Positions 33,284 to 45,824 of a DNA stretch of 64,000 nucleotides are shown piece by piece (positions within the stretch are counted from its first letter, which is position 1; the number at the start of each line of letters is the position of its first letter). The position numbers and the translations under genes were made by a program. The DNA lies in NCBI GenBank assembly GCA_963693315.1, contig OY856188.1, forward strand, positions 189,307,604 to 189,371,603. Reading direction: 5' to 3'. This DNA is from Diogma glabrata (Eukaryota; Arthropoda; Insecta; Diptera; Cylindrotomidae). The notes beneath the pieces are model-generated. The model made no database searches. It saw nothing but the letters and a program-made list of their open reading frames with translations, and was not told the origin of the DNA.

Positions 33284-36200
33284 AAAGAACAAAAGGAGAT
33301 GAGTAAACATCTGTTTTTGTTCTTAGCTATAATACTAGAATGTTGCGTAGGTAACTGAAAAGTTACCTTTCGAAGATGTGATGCTCGTTGAATTGTGTCA
33401 GTCATGTACGCTGGTTTCAGTCTGTCAATTGAAATCGTCTGGTTTTTACCTTTGATTTCAACGATAAAACTTTTTCGGAATCGTCTGATGACTTTAAATG
33501 GACCCTCATATGGTGGTGATAAATTTGGTCGTACCTTATCCACCCTGACGAAAACATAATCGCATTCCAAAAGATCTTTTGGAACGTAAATATTAGTCTG
33601 AGGATCCTTCCGTGTATCTTTAGGAATTAAAGATCGCATCCATTGCTGTAAATGGTCAACCAGATTTGCTGGTTCTATTGGATGTGAATCTTCAGGATGT
33701 ATAAATAGTTCTCCTGGAATCTTCAGACTTTGTCCGTAGACAAGATCCGCAGGAGTACACCCTAGATCAGATTTGATCGAAGACCGAATGCCTAGCATGA
33801 CGATGGGGAGTGTATCACTCCAATTGGTAGTATTACCATGAGATTCAAGTGAAGATTTGAGCTGTCGATGGAATCTTTCTACGATTCCATTGGCTTTGGG
33901 ATTGTAAGCCGTCGTCCTTATTTTATGAGAACCCATGATGTTCATAAGTTCCTGAAATAACTTTGATTCGAAATTCGCTCCGCGATCAGAAGTTATGTTT
34001 AACGGCACACCAAATCTTGAAATATGATTGGTTAAGAAAGCTTTTGCTACAGTCTCAGCTGTTCCATCCACCAAAGGTATTGCTTCGGGCCACCGAGTGA
34101 AACGATCGATTGTAGTCATGATATACCGATATTCATGAGATGGAGGTAAAGGACCTACCAAATCGACGTGAATATGCTCGAATCTGGCCGACGGTACAGG
34201 TATCTGACCGTGTTCTGAATGAGTGTGTCGTTGAACCTTACATCTTTGACATGATAAGCATGTCTTAGACCAAAATCCAACGTCAACACTCATTGAAGGC
34301 CAGAAATAACGTTTAGAGAGCATCTTCCGGGATGCTCTAATACCGGGGTGGGAAAGGCAATGTAAAGAATTGAATGTTGATCTTCTTAAGGACTCGGGTA
34401 AGTATGGACGAAATATTTTTGTAGAGGTCTCACACCAAATTGGTTTTCTGTGCATTTTTGTTGTGATGGGTTCTAACTTCCATTTAGAACCTACGACCTG
34501 TGGATTTTTAATTAAATTTTGGAGTTCTGGATCGATCTCTTGAAGTGTGACGAGTTTATCGACATCTAATCCAGTAAAATTGATAGCCATTTCCTCAGTT
34601 CGTGAAAGAGCATCTGCCACTACATTATTCGTGCCAGTGATGTGTCGAATATCAGTTGTAAACTGGGAAATGAAATCAAGATGACGAGCCTGACGGGTAC
34701 TTCTTTCCGTTTTTGAGGCGATTGATGTTACAAGAGGTTTATGGTCTGTGAACACAGTGAACATACGACCTTCTATGAAGTAACGGAAGTGTTTAATAGC
34801 TAGAAAAATAGCCAATAATTCGCGATCAAAAGTGGAATAATTTTTCTCTGCAGGCGAGAGTTTTCGGGAGAAAAATCCTAAAGGCTGCCAACTTCCTTTG
34901 TTTAGTTGTTCTAATACTGCTCCTGTTGCAGTACCTGAAGCATCCGTTTTGATACAAAAGCTTGCATTTTGTAACGGATGAGCCAAGAGTGTACAGTTTA
35001 CAAGCGCCAGTTTGACATTGTCAATGGCTGTACTGCATTGGAGGGGCCAGACAAATGCTGACTTCTTTTTTATCTTGGCTAGCTCAGCAAGATAGCCATG
35101 TAGAGGAGCAATCAGCTCGGCTAAGTGGGGTATAAATCTATGGTAATAGTTTACCATTCCCACAAATCGCTGAACTTGGCGAACTGAAGTTGGCTGCGGA
35201 AAATCTTGTATGGCCATGATTCGTTCTGGGGATGGCTTTATGCCATCCTTTGTGATTTCATGGCTCAAGAAATCGAGAGAAGGAACGCCAAATACGCATT
35301 TAGAAATTTTGATTTTAATATCGAAATCAGATAATCTTTTGAAAAGAATGCGTAGATGATTTTGGTGTTCCTGTTGAGAATTACTTGCCACCAAAACATC
35401 GTCAATATAAGCAAATACGAAATCTAATCCCTTGAGCACTTCGTCCATAAAACGCTGGAAAGTCTGAGCTGCGTTTCTCAGACCATAAGGCATTCTAAGG
35501 AATTCAAAGAGACCAAACGGAACAGTTATCGCAGTTTTGTGGATATCTTCAGCAGCGACTGGTATTTGGTGGTAAGCCCGGACAAGATCGATTTTGGAGA
35601 ATACAGTGTATCCGTGAAGATGCATGGAAAAATCTTGTATATGTGGTATGGGGTATCGATCTGGGATGGTAACATCATTCAGACGTCGATAGTCCCCGCA
35701 AGGTCTCCAATCATTTTGATCCTTCTTTGGAACCAAATGAAGTGGAGATGAAGCACAAGATGAGGATGGTTTAATCAATCCTAGCTGGGCCATATGCAAA
35801 AATTCGTCTTTTGCAATTTTGAATTTAGTAGCTTCTAGTCTACGTGGTCGAGAGAAAGGTAATTGTCCTTTTGTGATAATTCGATGAACCACGTTGTGTT
35901 TGACTGGAGCGTTATATTTGGGTTCCTGAGTGAGAGATGGGAAGTCATGGAGCATGTCTCCATAACTTCCTTGAATATTGTACAAGCGCAGTGAAGGCGT
36001 ACTATATGAGTACGAAATAGTATTCACTGTTAATTGTGTACTAGTATCTAGTAAGCGTTTACGCTTTAGATCGACAATCAATGAGAACTTGGTCAGAAAG
36101 TCAGCACCTATAATAGGTTTACTTAATGATGCTACGACAAATGTATGCCGTAGTTCTCTACGGAGACCCAAATCTAAATTCAACAATTTAGTACCAAAAG

Positions 36201-36384
36201 TGTGGATCATAGATCCATTAGCGGCTGTCAGGACATTGTGTTCGTCTTTAATTAGGTTTGAAAAAGATTGACACGGGATCACTGATACATCAGCGCCTGT
36301 GTCAATAAGAAATTCAAGATTCGTATTTAAACACCTGACGAACAGACGGCTTGTAGTCTGTATCCCAACGTTAGCCGTATTCAC
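33280..36384 (-). CDS. pol: Gypsy Pol polyprotein (protease, RT, RNase H, integrase)
   Basis: About 1034 codons with every Ty3/Gypsy domain in order. Retropepsin has [12 protein letters not shown] (Asp28). RT has [14 protein letters not shown] and AYIDDVLV (YIDD at 326-329). RNase H has [14 protein letters not shown] (Asp481), FDRELLAI (Glu522), FTDHKPL (Asp547) and VADALSR (Asp591). The integrase zinc site is H675-x3-H679 with C709-x2-C712, and the D,D35E core is at 741, 800 and 836 ([25 protein letters not shown]). No internal stop. The displayed first codon is GTG; no ATG is expected because the frame lies at -1 to gag, overlaps its stop, and is probably made as Gag-Pol by frameshifting at GGGAAAC (36399-36405). 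The C-terminus reaches the polypurine tract. Confidence 0.96.
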   Translation of the reverse strand: MNTANVGIQTTSRLFVRCLNTNLEFLIDTGADVSVIPCQSFSNLIKDEHNVLTAANGSMIHTFGTKLLNLDLGLRRELRHTFVVASLSKPIIGADFLTKFSLIVDLKRKRLLDTSTQLTVNTISYSYSTPSLRLYNIQGSYGDMLHDFPSLTQEPKYNAPVKHNVVHRIITKGQLPFSRPRRLEATKFKIAKDEFLHMAQLGLIKPSSSCASSPLHLVPKKDQNDWRPCGDYRRLNDVTIPDRYPIPHIQDFSMHLHGYTVFSKIDLVRAYHQIPVAAEDIHKTAITVPFGLFEFLRMPYGLRNAAQTFQRFMDEVLKGLDFVFAYIDDVLVASNSQQEHQNHLRILFKRLSDFDIKIKISKCVFGVPSLDFLSHEITKDGIKPSPERIMAIQDFPQPTSVRQVQRFVGMVNYYHRFIPHLAELIAPLHGYLAELAKIKKKSAFVWPLQCSTAIDNVKLALVNCTLLAHPLQNASFCIKTDASGTATGAVLEQLNKGSWQPLGFFSRKLSPAEKNYSTFDRELLAIFLAIKHFRYFIEGRMFTVFTDHKPLVTSIASKTERSTRQARHLDFISQFTTDIRHITGTNNVVADALSRTEEMAINFTGLDVDKLVTLQEIDPELQNLIKNPQVVGSKWKLEPITTKMHRKPIWCETSTKIFRPYLPESLRRSTFNSLHCLSHPGIRASRKMLSKRYFWPSMSVDVGFWSKTCLSCQRCKVQRHTHSEHGQIPVPSARFEHIHVDLVGPLPPSHEYRYIMTTIDRFTRWPEAIPLVDGTAETVAKAFLTNHISRFGVPLNITSDRGANFESKLFQELMNIMGSHKIRTTAYNPKANGIVERFHRQLKSSLESHGNTTNWSDTLPIVMLGIRSSIKSDLGCTPADLVYGQSLKIPGELFIHPEDSHPIEPANLVDHLQQWMRSLIPKDTRKDPQTNIYVPKDLLECDYVFVRVDKVRPNLSPPYEGPFKVIRRFRKSFIVEIKGKNQTISIDRLKPAYMTDTIQRASHLRKVTFQLPTQHSSIIAKNKNRCLLISFCSF

Positions 36385-36395
36385 GTTAGGAACAG

Positions 36396-37373
36396 TTAGT
36401 TTCCCGAATTCGGTGTGATATTTACGGAGCTAGAAGATTTGTAGGAGCAATTTCCTACACATCTTGCAGCTTTCGGTCCGAAGGTTCGATGGTACCAACA
36501 AATGTTTTTAGATGAAGGTGATCTGCTTCTAGGTCTAAAGTTGTTTCGTCGAAAAGACGAGTACCTAGAAGGTGATCGAGATCTTGACCTCTGGAAGTTG
36601 TTTTCCCAGTTGTCCAGACGTGACTTCATATTATTAAAAGAAGATGTTAGTTGCTCTAACATCTTCTCAAATGGATGTTGTGGTTGCTGCCAGATCTCTG
36701 TAGATGTCGAAGGTGCATTGGCCTTTTCGACATTAGACTGGTTTATATTACCACAAGAAGGGGAACCGTTAATTGCTTCCCAAATCCTATCCGCGACTGG
36801 TAGCAATTTCTGGATATCGTCGCTCTCTACTGCAACGACGACAGTTTTCACACCTAATGGAAGTCGAGCGAGCCAGAGCTTTTTAATAAGTTCAGGTGTG
36901 ACCGCGGTAGAATCCCCAGCTATAAGAAGTAGCTGGTCGTAGAATGAAGAAGGCTTTTGATTGCCTATATCTACGGTTTTTAAAAGTTTTTCAATTCGAT
37001 TTTGCTCTGATTCTGAAAGGTGGCTAATGATTTTAGCTTTAAGAGTTTCGTAACGATTTGTTGTGGGAGGATTTAGTAAAAGAGGGCGAACGATAGCAAG
37101 GACCTTTGGTTTGAGAGCAGCTAAAACTGCGCCAAACTGTTGCTTGTCGTCGGTTATGTCTTTGGTAGCGAATAAATTCTCTACCAACAAGAACCACAAT
37201 CCTGGGTCCGATTCAATGAAATCTGGGAGTGTTGTCGTCGCCATATTCCTTTCTAATTTAGGTTTAGTATTTTTCTGCGGTTGAAGCGGTGGTGGTTTCT
37301 CTACCCCTTTATTTTGTGCCGCGTTCGATCGTAAAATTCTTTGTGCGCTGGAGTCCGACTCCGAACCACTCAT
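36396..37373 (-). CDS. gag: Gypsy Gag protein
   Basis: 325 residues starting with ATG at 37373 ([12 protein letters not shown]). The middle carries the arthropod-Gypsy gag core: [21 protein letters not shown], then [15 protein letters not shown] and [11 protein letters not shown]. It becomes Arg/Ser-rich ([15 protein letters not shown]), then has a CWYH-x3[12 protein letters not shown] zinc-binding segment of the C-x2-H-x9-C-x3-C form typical of this Gypsy group. It forms the virus-like particle that packages the element RNA. The stop TAA (36396-36398) follows directly after the slippery heptamer G GGA AAC. Confidence 0.95.
   Translation of the reverse strand: MSGSESDSSAQRILRSNAAQNKGVEKPPPLQPQKNTKPKLERNMATTTLPDFIESDPGLWFLLVENLFATKDITDDKQQFGAVLAALKPKVLAIVRPLLLNPPTTNRYETLKAKIISHLSESEQNRIEKLLKTVDIGNQKPSSFYDQLLLIAGDSTAVTPELIKKLWLARLPLGVKTVVVAVESDDIQKLLPVADRIWEAINGSPSCGNINQSNVEKANAPSTSTEIWQQPQHPFEKMLEQLTSSFNNMKSRLDNWENNFQRSRSRSPSRYSSFRRNNFRPRSRSPSSKNICWYHRTFGPKAARCVGNCSYKSSSSVNITPNSGN
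36399..36405 (-). promoter_or_regulatory. -1 ribosomal frameshift site GGGAAAC
   Basis: In the gag frame the codons read TCG GGA AAC TAA. The heptamer G GGA AAC fits the X XXY YYZ rule, and the -1 frame (GGG AAA CTA ACT) opens directly into pol. This is where Gag-Pol would be produced. I did not establish a downstream stem or pseudoknot. Confidence 0.8.
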
Positions 37374-38155
37374 TTAAAGTGAGTTATATTGAGGGAGAAA
37401 CACACACACTTAAATTAAACCGTAATAACACTTCAAAACAAAAGTGTATGATTTTTTAACGCAATAAAAATTTTTTTTTGTTTAAAAACACCGTAAGTAA
37501 AATCCAAAAATAAAAAAAAATATGATATAATGTTGGAGCTATTTCCGTTGCTCAACAACTATAACCGAAACAATATATGTATGCAATTTTTTTTTTAAAT
37601 AGATATATAATATATGTATAAAATCAAGAATAAAACACTATTTTTGTACTTTTTATTAATTGGCTTGCGTGTGTTGAATAATATAAAAAATATTGTGACT
37701 CACCCAATTCCTAATTCTTTTTATGAGTTGATTGTTATTTGTTTTAGTTGATTGTTGAGTTGAATTGTTTTATGTTTGATTGTTGAGTTGATTAAGATGA
37801 ATTTTATTTGATCAGATGTACGGCAAAAAAAATTTTTTTATTTTAAATTACAGATGCAGTAGAAAGTTCTTTTTACTTTTAATTACAGATGCAGTGAAAA
37901 ATTTTGTATAAAATCCCACGTGGTTTAGTAACAATTTTAATTGATGTAACGGTATATTGCCGTTTTTCCGTGTACCCAAAATAAAATATATTATGTGGCA
38001 GTAATTACGGATCTTTTAAATGATTATTTTATTATTTAATATGGTTTGATATTTACCTTTTATCTGGTGTAATGCAATATTACACCAGATTTCCAGATAC
38101 ACGGCCTATGTTTTCTGAAAGTGTTGTTTTCATTTATCTTGATGAATCTAATTTG

Positions 38156-38173
38156 TCCAAATCGGGGTCACCA
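38156..38173 (-). promoter_or_regulatory. Primer-binding site of the Gypsy element
   Basis: On minus, TGGTGACCCCGATTTGGA begins 2 bases after the 5' LTR end. TGG plus about 15 nt is the expected complement of a tRNA 3' end (CCA). The tRNA species was not determined. Confidence 0.8.
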
Positions 38174-38175
38174 TT

Positions 38176-38747
38176 TATAGTTTCAATAAACTATTGAAAC
38201 TATTTTAATATCAAAGTGAATTTAAAACCAACTTTAACTTCAACTTTACAATATTTATTTTTTTATAAGCAAATCAATGTAAACTAACAATGTTAGAATT
38301 CATAAAAATATAATTTTGTCACAATAAGATTTGAACAACTCAAAGGTTTTAATAATAATTAATAAATTTGATGTTTTCAACTCAATGGTTAAAACAAGAA
38401 AGAGTTTATAATTATATTTGCAAGCTACAAATTATTTTTTATTTAATTTTATTTAATTAGGCAAATGTTGGTGAGGCCAAAAATATTCCTATGAATAAAA
38501 TGTGAGACACAATATACTTTATATCTTCAACACACGCACACCTACACATTTGTTTAGAAAAGACAGAAATGATTAGAAAATTCATTTTTCTATTTCTTTT
38601 TTATTTATATTATATTTTCTTTAATAAATTGTTTTATTTTGGAATACAAAATTGTTTTACTTTGTTTGGTGTTAAAAAGATTTTTATTTTGTTTAAATAA
38701 ATGAATTTCAGATTTTGAATTGTAGAGGAAGGAATCTGGTTCCTACA
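38176..38747 (-). repeat. 5' LTR of the Gypsy element (572 bp)
   Basis: Same length as the 3' copy, with three differences seen by eye. The outer edge TGTAGG is at 38747; beyond it the interrupted arm of foldback element B resumes (GAAACTTTATAAG). Confidence 0.93.
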
Positions 38748-40876
38748 GAAACTTTATAAGTTTGAGGTCAATTTTTCAAAAAGGCCTCATTGCCTCCAGT
38801 GACATTTCAGAAAAAAAAAGTTTCAAACAAAATATTAATATTTTTACTAAACTTACATTTATTTAGAACATACTTATAATTTTTATTCAAAAATAAGAAA
38901 GTTTTAGAACAAAAGTTCCATTATTTTAAGTATTTCTTCAAATTTCAGTTTAGCTTAACAGTGTATTTCTAAAAATATACAAAATTTATTAAAATTAATT
39001 AAACATAACATCATATTAATAAAAAAATTATTTGCCTTTAAAAATATTTGCAGAGTCACATAGAAAAAACAACTATTATGGCAAGTGTCAGAATATGAGT
39101 ATCAATCAATGCATTCCTGACAGTGTAGTTTATCGAGAAAAATTTTTGAAAATCGGATTTCTACGGTTTTGTGTTAATTCGTTAATATTCTCAAAATTTG
39201 GATGCAAAAACTAATTTTTTAAGAAGCAGTTCAAAAAAATTTAGTTCTAAAACTGTTAGAAGGTCTTGAAATTTGCATTTGCCTGTAGAGAACATTATTT
39301 AATAATTCACTAGAATGTCCATATCTTTTGATTTACTTAACCGAATTTCGTGATTTTATACTTGTTTAAAAGGTATTGAGCTAAGTAATATCAGTAAATT
39401 ATTTTTACACGTTTCAAATTTAGTAGCATAATAGGGTGACCTGAAAATTAAATATAATATTTTGAAATATAGGCAAAACGAAATATAATGTAAGAATGTT
39501 TAGACAAAATATGAAATAGTGTTGAAATAAAAATCAAGGTAATCGACATGCTATTTAGCTGATTACTCCATACTTTGTTATAAATTGATGTGTTAAATGG
39601 TAATTTAACATATTTTTCACTTAGTTATTGGTGAAGTTATAGTTGCACTTTGTTATCAATATTCACGCAAGATTTCTGCATCAGAATTTTTGTTGGTTTT
39701 AAGGATTTTTTGTCGATAATTCTCTACATCTTGAAGGATGAACGGTTTCTGTTCTTCATCTTGACTTAAAATGTCTATTGTAGTCCGTCATTAACTTTAC
39801 TCCCTGTTCTGCAACGTCATTTTACGAATTACGACCATAATTCCTTTAATTTGCTGTTAAATGTTCAAATATTCTTCATTTGCTATCCAAGAATCTGGAT
39901 TTTCATACAGAAATTTTGGAATTTTTTGAAGGCTACTTCAAAAATATCTAGGATTTGTCAGACACGAAAAAATTTAAATATATTTTATTCGGTACTAGTT
40001 TGAAAATATTTGCTTTCTTAGATGTCATGTTGGTTTGATTACGAATTGTAACTTTTTCTCCATTGCTGTTTTGATATTGTTACTCAAACCGCGGTCAAAA
40101 AATTCTAGAGGTACTAAAATATCACCTTTTGCCTATTTTAAAATATTATATTTAATTTTTAGGTCACCTTTGTGTGCTTCTAAATTTGAAACGCGCAAAA
40201 ATAATTTACTAAAATTACTTAGCTCAATACCTTTTAAACAAGTATAAATCACGAAATTCGGTTAAGTAAATCAAAAGATATGGACATTTTAGTGAATTAT
40301 TAAATAATGTTCTCTACAGGCAAATGCAAATTTCAAGACCTTCTAACCAGTTTATAACAAAAAATTTTTGAACTGCTTCTTATAAAATTAGTTTTTGCAT
40401 CCATATTTTGAGAACACTATTGAATTAACAGAAAACCGTAGAAGTTCGACTTTCAAAATTTTTGCTCGATAAACTACACTGTCAGGAATGCATTGAACGA
40501 TACTCATATTCTGACACTTGCCATAATAGTTGTTTTTCCTAAGTGACTCTGCAAATATTTTTGAAGGCAAATAATTTTTTTATTAATATGATGTTATGTT
40601 TAATTAATTTTAATAAATTTTGTATATTTTTAGAAATACACTGTTAAGCTAAACTGAAAATTTGAAGAAATACTTAAAATAATGGAACTTTTGTTCTAAA
40701 ACTTTCTTATTTTTGAATAAAAAATTATAAGTATGTTCTAAATAAATGTTAGTTTAGCAAAAATATTAATATTTTGTTTGGCAACTTTTTTTTCTGAAAT
40801 GTCACTGGAGGCAATGAGACCATTTTAAAAAATTGAGAACGAATTCAGAAAATTCCACTAAAACTTTTTTGTTGTA

Positions 40877-42103
40877 ATTCCGAGAAAAAAAGTTTGTACT
40901 AAAAAAGTTAGACAATTGCATTATAACGTGGGTTTGCTTTAACTTTTTTTTCATCGCGTTTTTGAGATATGAGTATTTACAGCCAAGAAATCTCGAATCT
41001 TGTTTTGCTATATGCAAAAGCGCTGGCTCTTGGGTGCACCAATTGGGCCAATTTTTTGTATGATATTCAGTATGGACCAATAAACGAATCAAGCTTTGAG
41101 CACCAAAAAAAAAACAACATTTTGCATTTCCATACAAAAAAGGGTCGGTCTAATGTACAAACCATGTACATCGACAGTACCAACAAATAATTACATGATA
41201 TGTACAATAACATTCAAAAAACAATATGTACAATGTCATTCAAAAATATGTACATGGTATAACTATTTATAATTTTATGTACAATATGTACATTATATAC
41301 ATGAGAAATATTTACAATATGTATTTAGACTGACAGCTCAAAAAACGATCCCCCAAAAAATTGCTGTCCCCAAAACGGGTTTTTTTTTCAAATTAAAAAT
41401 AATTGTTTTTTTTTTAAACTAATTATGCAATCAGGAACCGGGGCTTCCCTGCGGACCAGACCATTCCTCTTCCTGCCGCTTGATCGGTGAGATGGAAACC
41501 TCCTCGACCAGCTCAACCACTTGACTATCCTTGGTCGAGGAAGACTCCATCCCCACGGACCAAGCGACTCTCTGCCTTCTTCTTCTTATTCCTAATTCTT
41601 TTTTTCCGATTCGAGTCCCTATTCTTGTTAATCGCCTTCTTTCCTTCCAGCCCACATCCGGCTCTGACAGAGGGAGATCCTGGATCAGTTGTTCCAGGAG
41701 GTCTCCCACTATCTGTTCTGAATGTGGATCTGGCCCAGACTCCCAAGGTTCGAACCCCTTGGTCGACCCCTTCTTCGTACCGCCATACCTCCCCTCACCT
41801 CTCGTTCTCAATGGTCCCTTGGACCTCCTGACTGTATACATTATTAATTTATATATCTTTATATATGTTTAATGTATATATATCTATAAACAAAATATAT
41901 ATATAAAAAAAAAAACCCACACTGGTTTTATTTTCCATAAATTCAAAACTGGTTATTTTGTAATATTTAATTAAAAAAAATAACTAAAACCAAACATTCG
42001 AAGAAACTGGTTTGACGACCAACGACCAACGCCCAAACCAAATTTTGTTTTAATTTTTCAAATTACTCACCAAAAAAAATTTTTTTAAGAGCAATCGCTG
42101 GTA
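40877..42103. repeat. 1.23-kb segment duplicated across the assembly gap, copy 1
   Basis: Near-identical to 42304-43540. Differences are mainly single-base indels (ACGGGTTT/ACGGTTT, CTTCCCTG/CTTCCTG, CACGGACC/CACGACC, GTTAATCG/GTTAATTCG) plus one 8-base loss near 40951. It contains the end of foldback element B and the G+C-rich gag-like frame. Confidence 0.95.
41423..41845 (-). pseudogene. G+C-rich gag-like reading frame, copy 1 (frameshifted)
   Basis: On minus, ATG near 41841 (MYTVRRSKGPLRTRGEGRYG) leads to EPWESGPDPHSEQIVGDLLE and QDLPLSEPDVGWKERRR, a lysine/arginine-rich stretch (RKKRIRNKKKKAE), and SSTKDSQVVELVEEVSISPI. The frame changes inside the basic stretch compared with copy 2, through single-base indels. 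Base composition is near 50 percent G+C, against about 30 percent around it. I do not recognise the family. Its place downstream of a primer-binding site (43546-43563) suggests the start of a retrotransposon gag. Confidence 0.5.
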
Positions 42104-42303
42104 NNNNNNNNNNNNNNNNNNNNNNNNNNNNNNNNNNNNNNNNNNNNNNNNNNNNNNNNNNNNNNNNNNNNNNNNNNNNNNNNNNNNNNNNNNNNNNNNN
42201 NNNNNNNNNNNNNNNNNNNNNNNNNNNNNNNNNNNNNNNNNNNNNNNNNNNNNNNNNNNNNNNNNNNNNNNNNNNNNNNNNNNNNNNNNNNNNNNNNNNN
42301 NNN
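42104..42303. other. Assembly gap, exactly 200 N
   Basis: A run of exactly 200 N, a conventional placeholder for a gap of unknown size, flanked by two near-identical 1.23-kb segments. Confidence 1.
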
Positions 42304-43540
42304 ATTCCGAGAAAAAAAGTTTGTACTAAAAAAGTTAGACAATTGCATTATAACGTGGGTTTGCTTTAACTTTTTTTTCATATCATTACGCGTTTTTGAG
42401 ATATGAGTATTTACAGCCAAGAAATCTCGAATCTTGTTTTGCTATATGCAAAAGCGCTGGCTCTTGGGTGCACCAATTGGGCCAATTTTTTGTATGGATA
42501 TTCAGTATGGACCAATAAACGAATCAAGCTTTGAGCACCAAAAAAAAAACAACATTTTGCATTTCCATACAAAAAAGGGTCGGTCTAATGTACAACCATG
42601 TACATCGACAGTACCAACAAATAATTACATGATATGTACAATAACATTCAAAAAACAATATGTACAATGTCATTCAAAAATATGTACATGGTATAACTAT
42701 TTATAATTTTATGTACAATATGTACATTATATACATGAGAAATATTTACAATATGTATTTAGACTGACAGCTCAAAAAACGATCCCCCAAAAAATTGCTG
42801 TCCCCAAAACGGTTTTTTTTTTCAAATTAAAAATAATTGTTTTTTTTTTAAACTAATTATGCAATCAGGAACCGGGGCTTCCTGCGGACCAGACCATTCC
42901 TCTTTCTGCCGCTTGATCGGTGAGATGGAAACCTCCTCGACCAGCTCAACCACTTGACTATCCTTGGTCGAGGAAGACTCCATCCCCACGACCAAGCGAC
43001 TCTCTGCCTTCTTCTTCTTATTCCTAATTCTTTTTTTCCGATTCGAGTCCCTATTCTTGTTAATTCGCCTTCTTTCCTTCCAGCCCACATCCGGCTCTGA
43101 CAGAGGGAGATCCTGGATCAGTTGTTCCAGGAGGTCTCCCACTATCTGTTCTGAATGTGGATCTGGCCCAGACTCCCAAGGTTCGAACCCCCTTGGTCGA
43201 CCCCTTCTTCGTACCGCCATACCTCCCCTCACCTTTCGTTCTCAATGGTCCCTTGGACCTCCTGACTGTATACATTATTAATTTATATACTTTATATATG
43301 TTTAATGTATATATATCTATAAACAAAATATATATATCAAAAAAAAAACCCACACTGGTTTTATTTTCCATAAATTCAAAACTGGTTATTTTGTAATATT
43401 TAATTAAAAAAAATAACTAAAACCAAACATTCGAAGAAACTGGTTTGACGACCAACGACCAACGCCCAAACCAAATTTTGTTTTAATTTTTCCAAATTAC
43501 TCACCAAAAAAAATTTTTTTAAGAGCAATCGCGGTATTAT
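42304..43540. repeat. 1.23-kb segment duplicated across the assembly gap, copy 2
   Basis: Starts at ATTCCGAGAAAAAAAG (as at 40877) and ends at AAGAGCAATCGCGGTA (as at 42085-42103). Copy 2 then continues into unique sequence, while copy 1 ends at the gap. Confidence 0.95.
42822..43290 (-). CDS. G+C-rich gag-like reading frame, copy 2 (unknown family)
   Basis: On minus the frame at 43232-42822 (136 codons) is open through EPWESGPDPHSEQIVGDLLE, WKERRRINKNRDSNRKKRI, ESSSTKDSQVVELVEEVSIS and WSGPQEAPVPDCI. A start equivalent to copy 1 (near 43279) is separated from it by one extra C near 43190. Features: acidic N-terminal half, a basic patch that could bind nucleic acid, and an acidic C-terminal half; no zinc knuckle. 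It lies about 270 bp downstream of the primer-binding site at 43546-43563, as gag would. It may equally be an unrelated accessory frame. Confidence 0.45.
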
Positions 43541-43545
43541 AGTCC

Positions 43546-43563
43546 GTTCCTGTTTCGGCGCCA
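43546..43563 (-). promoter_or_regulatory. Candidate LTR-element primer-binding site
   Basis: On minus, TGGCGCCGAAACAGGAAC follows GCAAAATT. The TGGCGCC start and length match retroelement primer sites (complement of a tRNA 3' end), and the sequence is close to a lysine-tRNA-type site. It implies a 5' LTR ending at about 43564 on the right and an element body to the left. Confidence 0.65.
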
Positions 43564-45055
<1,492 letters not shown>

Positions 45056-45065
45056 TATATATATA

Positions 45066-45824
45066 TTAGACTGGTCGTTAAAAACTAAATTTTCCGAGAC
45101 GCCCCCCAGAAAAATTCTTTGTGGTCAAAAAACCATAGCGGCTTTATTTTTTTTTTTTAAGTGAAAAGAACACGTGCCGCAAAATCATCGAAGTTTATTT
45201 TTTGATAAAATTGTTAATATCTCATAAAATATGCAGATGTCAAAAAAAATCACTGAATCATTTTTGCAGGAAATTTAATTCTCTACAAAAAAGGTCCAAG
45301 TCATTTTTTTCCTAAAACCTATATTTCTGATGATATTTTGAAATAAAACTTGAAATTCTTCGAAACTCGTAAAACCAAATGATGAAAATTTCGACGAAAA
45401 AGTACTAATTTTGATTTTTTTTGTCACGATTATTTTTTAATACATTTCATTCTATAGCATAAGAAGAAAATTAGGAGTTTTTCGTCATCTTTATTTTTTA
45501 TGTTTTTTAAAAATTACGAAAACTTACAAGTTCATTTTCAAAATATCATGAGAACTATACGTTTTCGGGAAAAAATGACATGGACCTTTTTTGTAGAAAA
45601 TTAAATTTCCTACAAAAATGATTGTGTGATCTTTTTTGACATCTGCATATTTTAGGAGATATTTGAAAAAATCTACGAATTTTTCAAAAAATCAACTTCA
45701 ACGATTTTGCGGCACGTGTTCTTTTGATTTAAAAAAAAAAAAATAATGCCGTTGTGGTTTTTTGACCCCAAAGAATTTTTCTAGGGGGCGTCTCGGAAAA
45801 TTTAGTTTTTAACGACCAGTCTAA
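45066..45824. mobile_element. 760-bp palindromic MITE, unit 2, inverted relative to unit 1
   Basis: Nearly the exact reverse complement of 44296-45055, separated from it by about 10 bp of TA. The small arm-specific differences (AAAATCATCG versus AAAATCGTTG; AGTGAAAAG versus AATCAAAAG) show which arm is which, and they appear in mirrored order. Confidence 0.9.

Larger units (their letters stand above)
32699..38747 (-). mobile_element. Gypsy LTR retrotransposon, 6.05 kb, recent insertion
   Basis: Two 572-bp LTRs (32699-33270 and 38176-38747) enclose PBS, gag, pol and PPT on the minus strand. I count three substitutions between the LTRs (near 32941/38399, 33155/38624 and 33229/38702), about 0.5 percent, so the insertion is recent. 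The insertion splits the left arm of foldback element B. Flanking bases GGAAC (32694-32698) and GAAAC (38748-38752) are an imperfect 5-bp duplication. Both genes appear full length, making this the best candidate for a recently active element in the window. Confidence 0.95.
32280..41345. mobile_element. Foldback element B, left arm split by a Gypsy insertion
   Basis: The outer left sequence (32290-32698) and its continuation after the Gypsy element (38753-39440) are mirrored by 40160-41340. Shared words are GACCGACCC / GGGTCGGTC, GGATATTCAGTATGGACCAA, CAAAAGCGCTGGCTCTTGGG, GTTTTAGTGGAA, GCATTCCTGACAGTGTAG and ATATGGACATTTTAGTGAAT. Both outer ends fade into GTACAATATGTACA-type repeats. Without the 6.05-kb insertion the element is about 3.0 kb with arms over 1 kb and a central segment at about 39.45-40.15 kb. 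There is no coding region. The family also occurs at 19497-21250, and its right end is repeated after the assembly gap. Confidence 0.82.

Noticed and set aside
41740..41765. GGTTCGAACCCC, similar to a tRNA B box
   Set aside because: It lies inside the G+C-rich gag-like frame; no A box or cloverleaf can be drawn around it.
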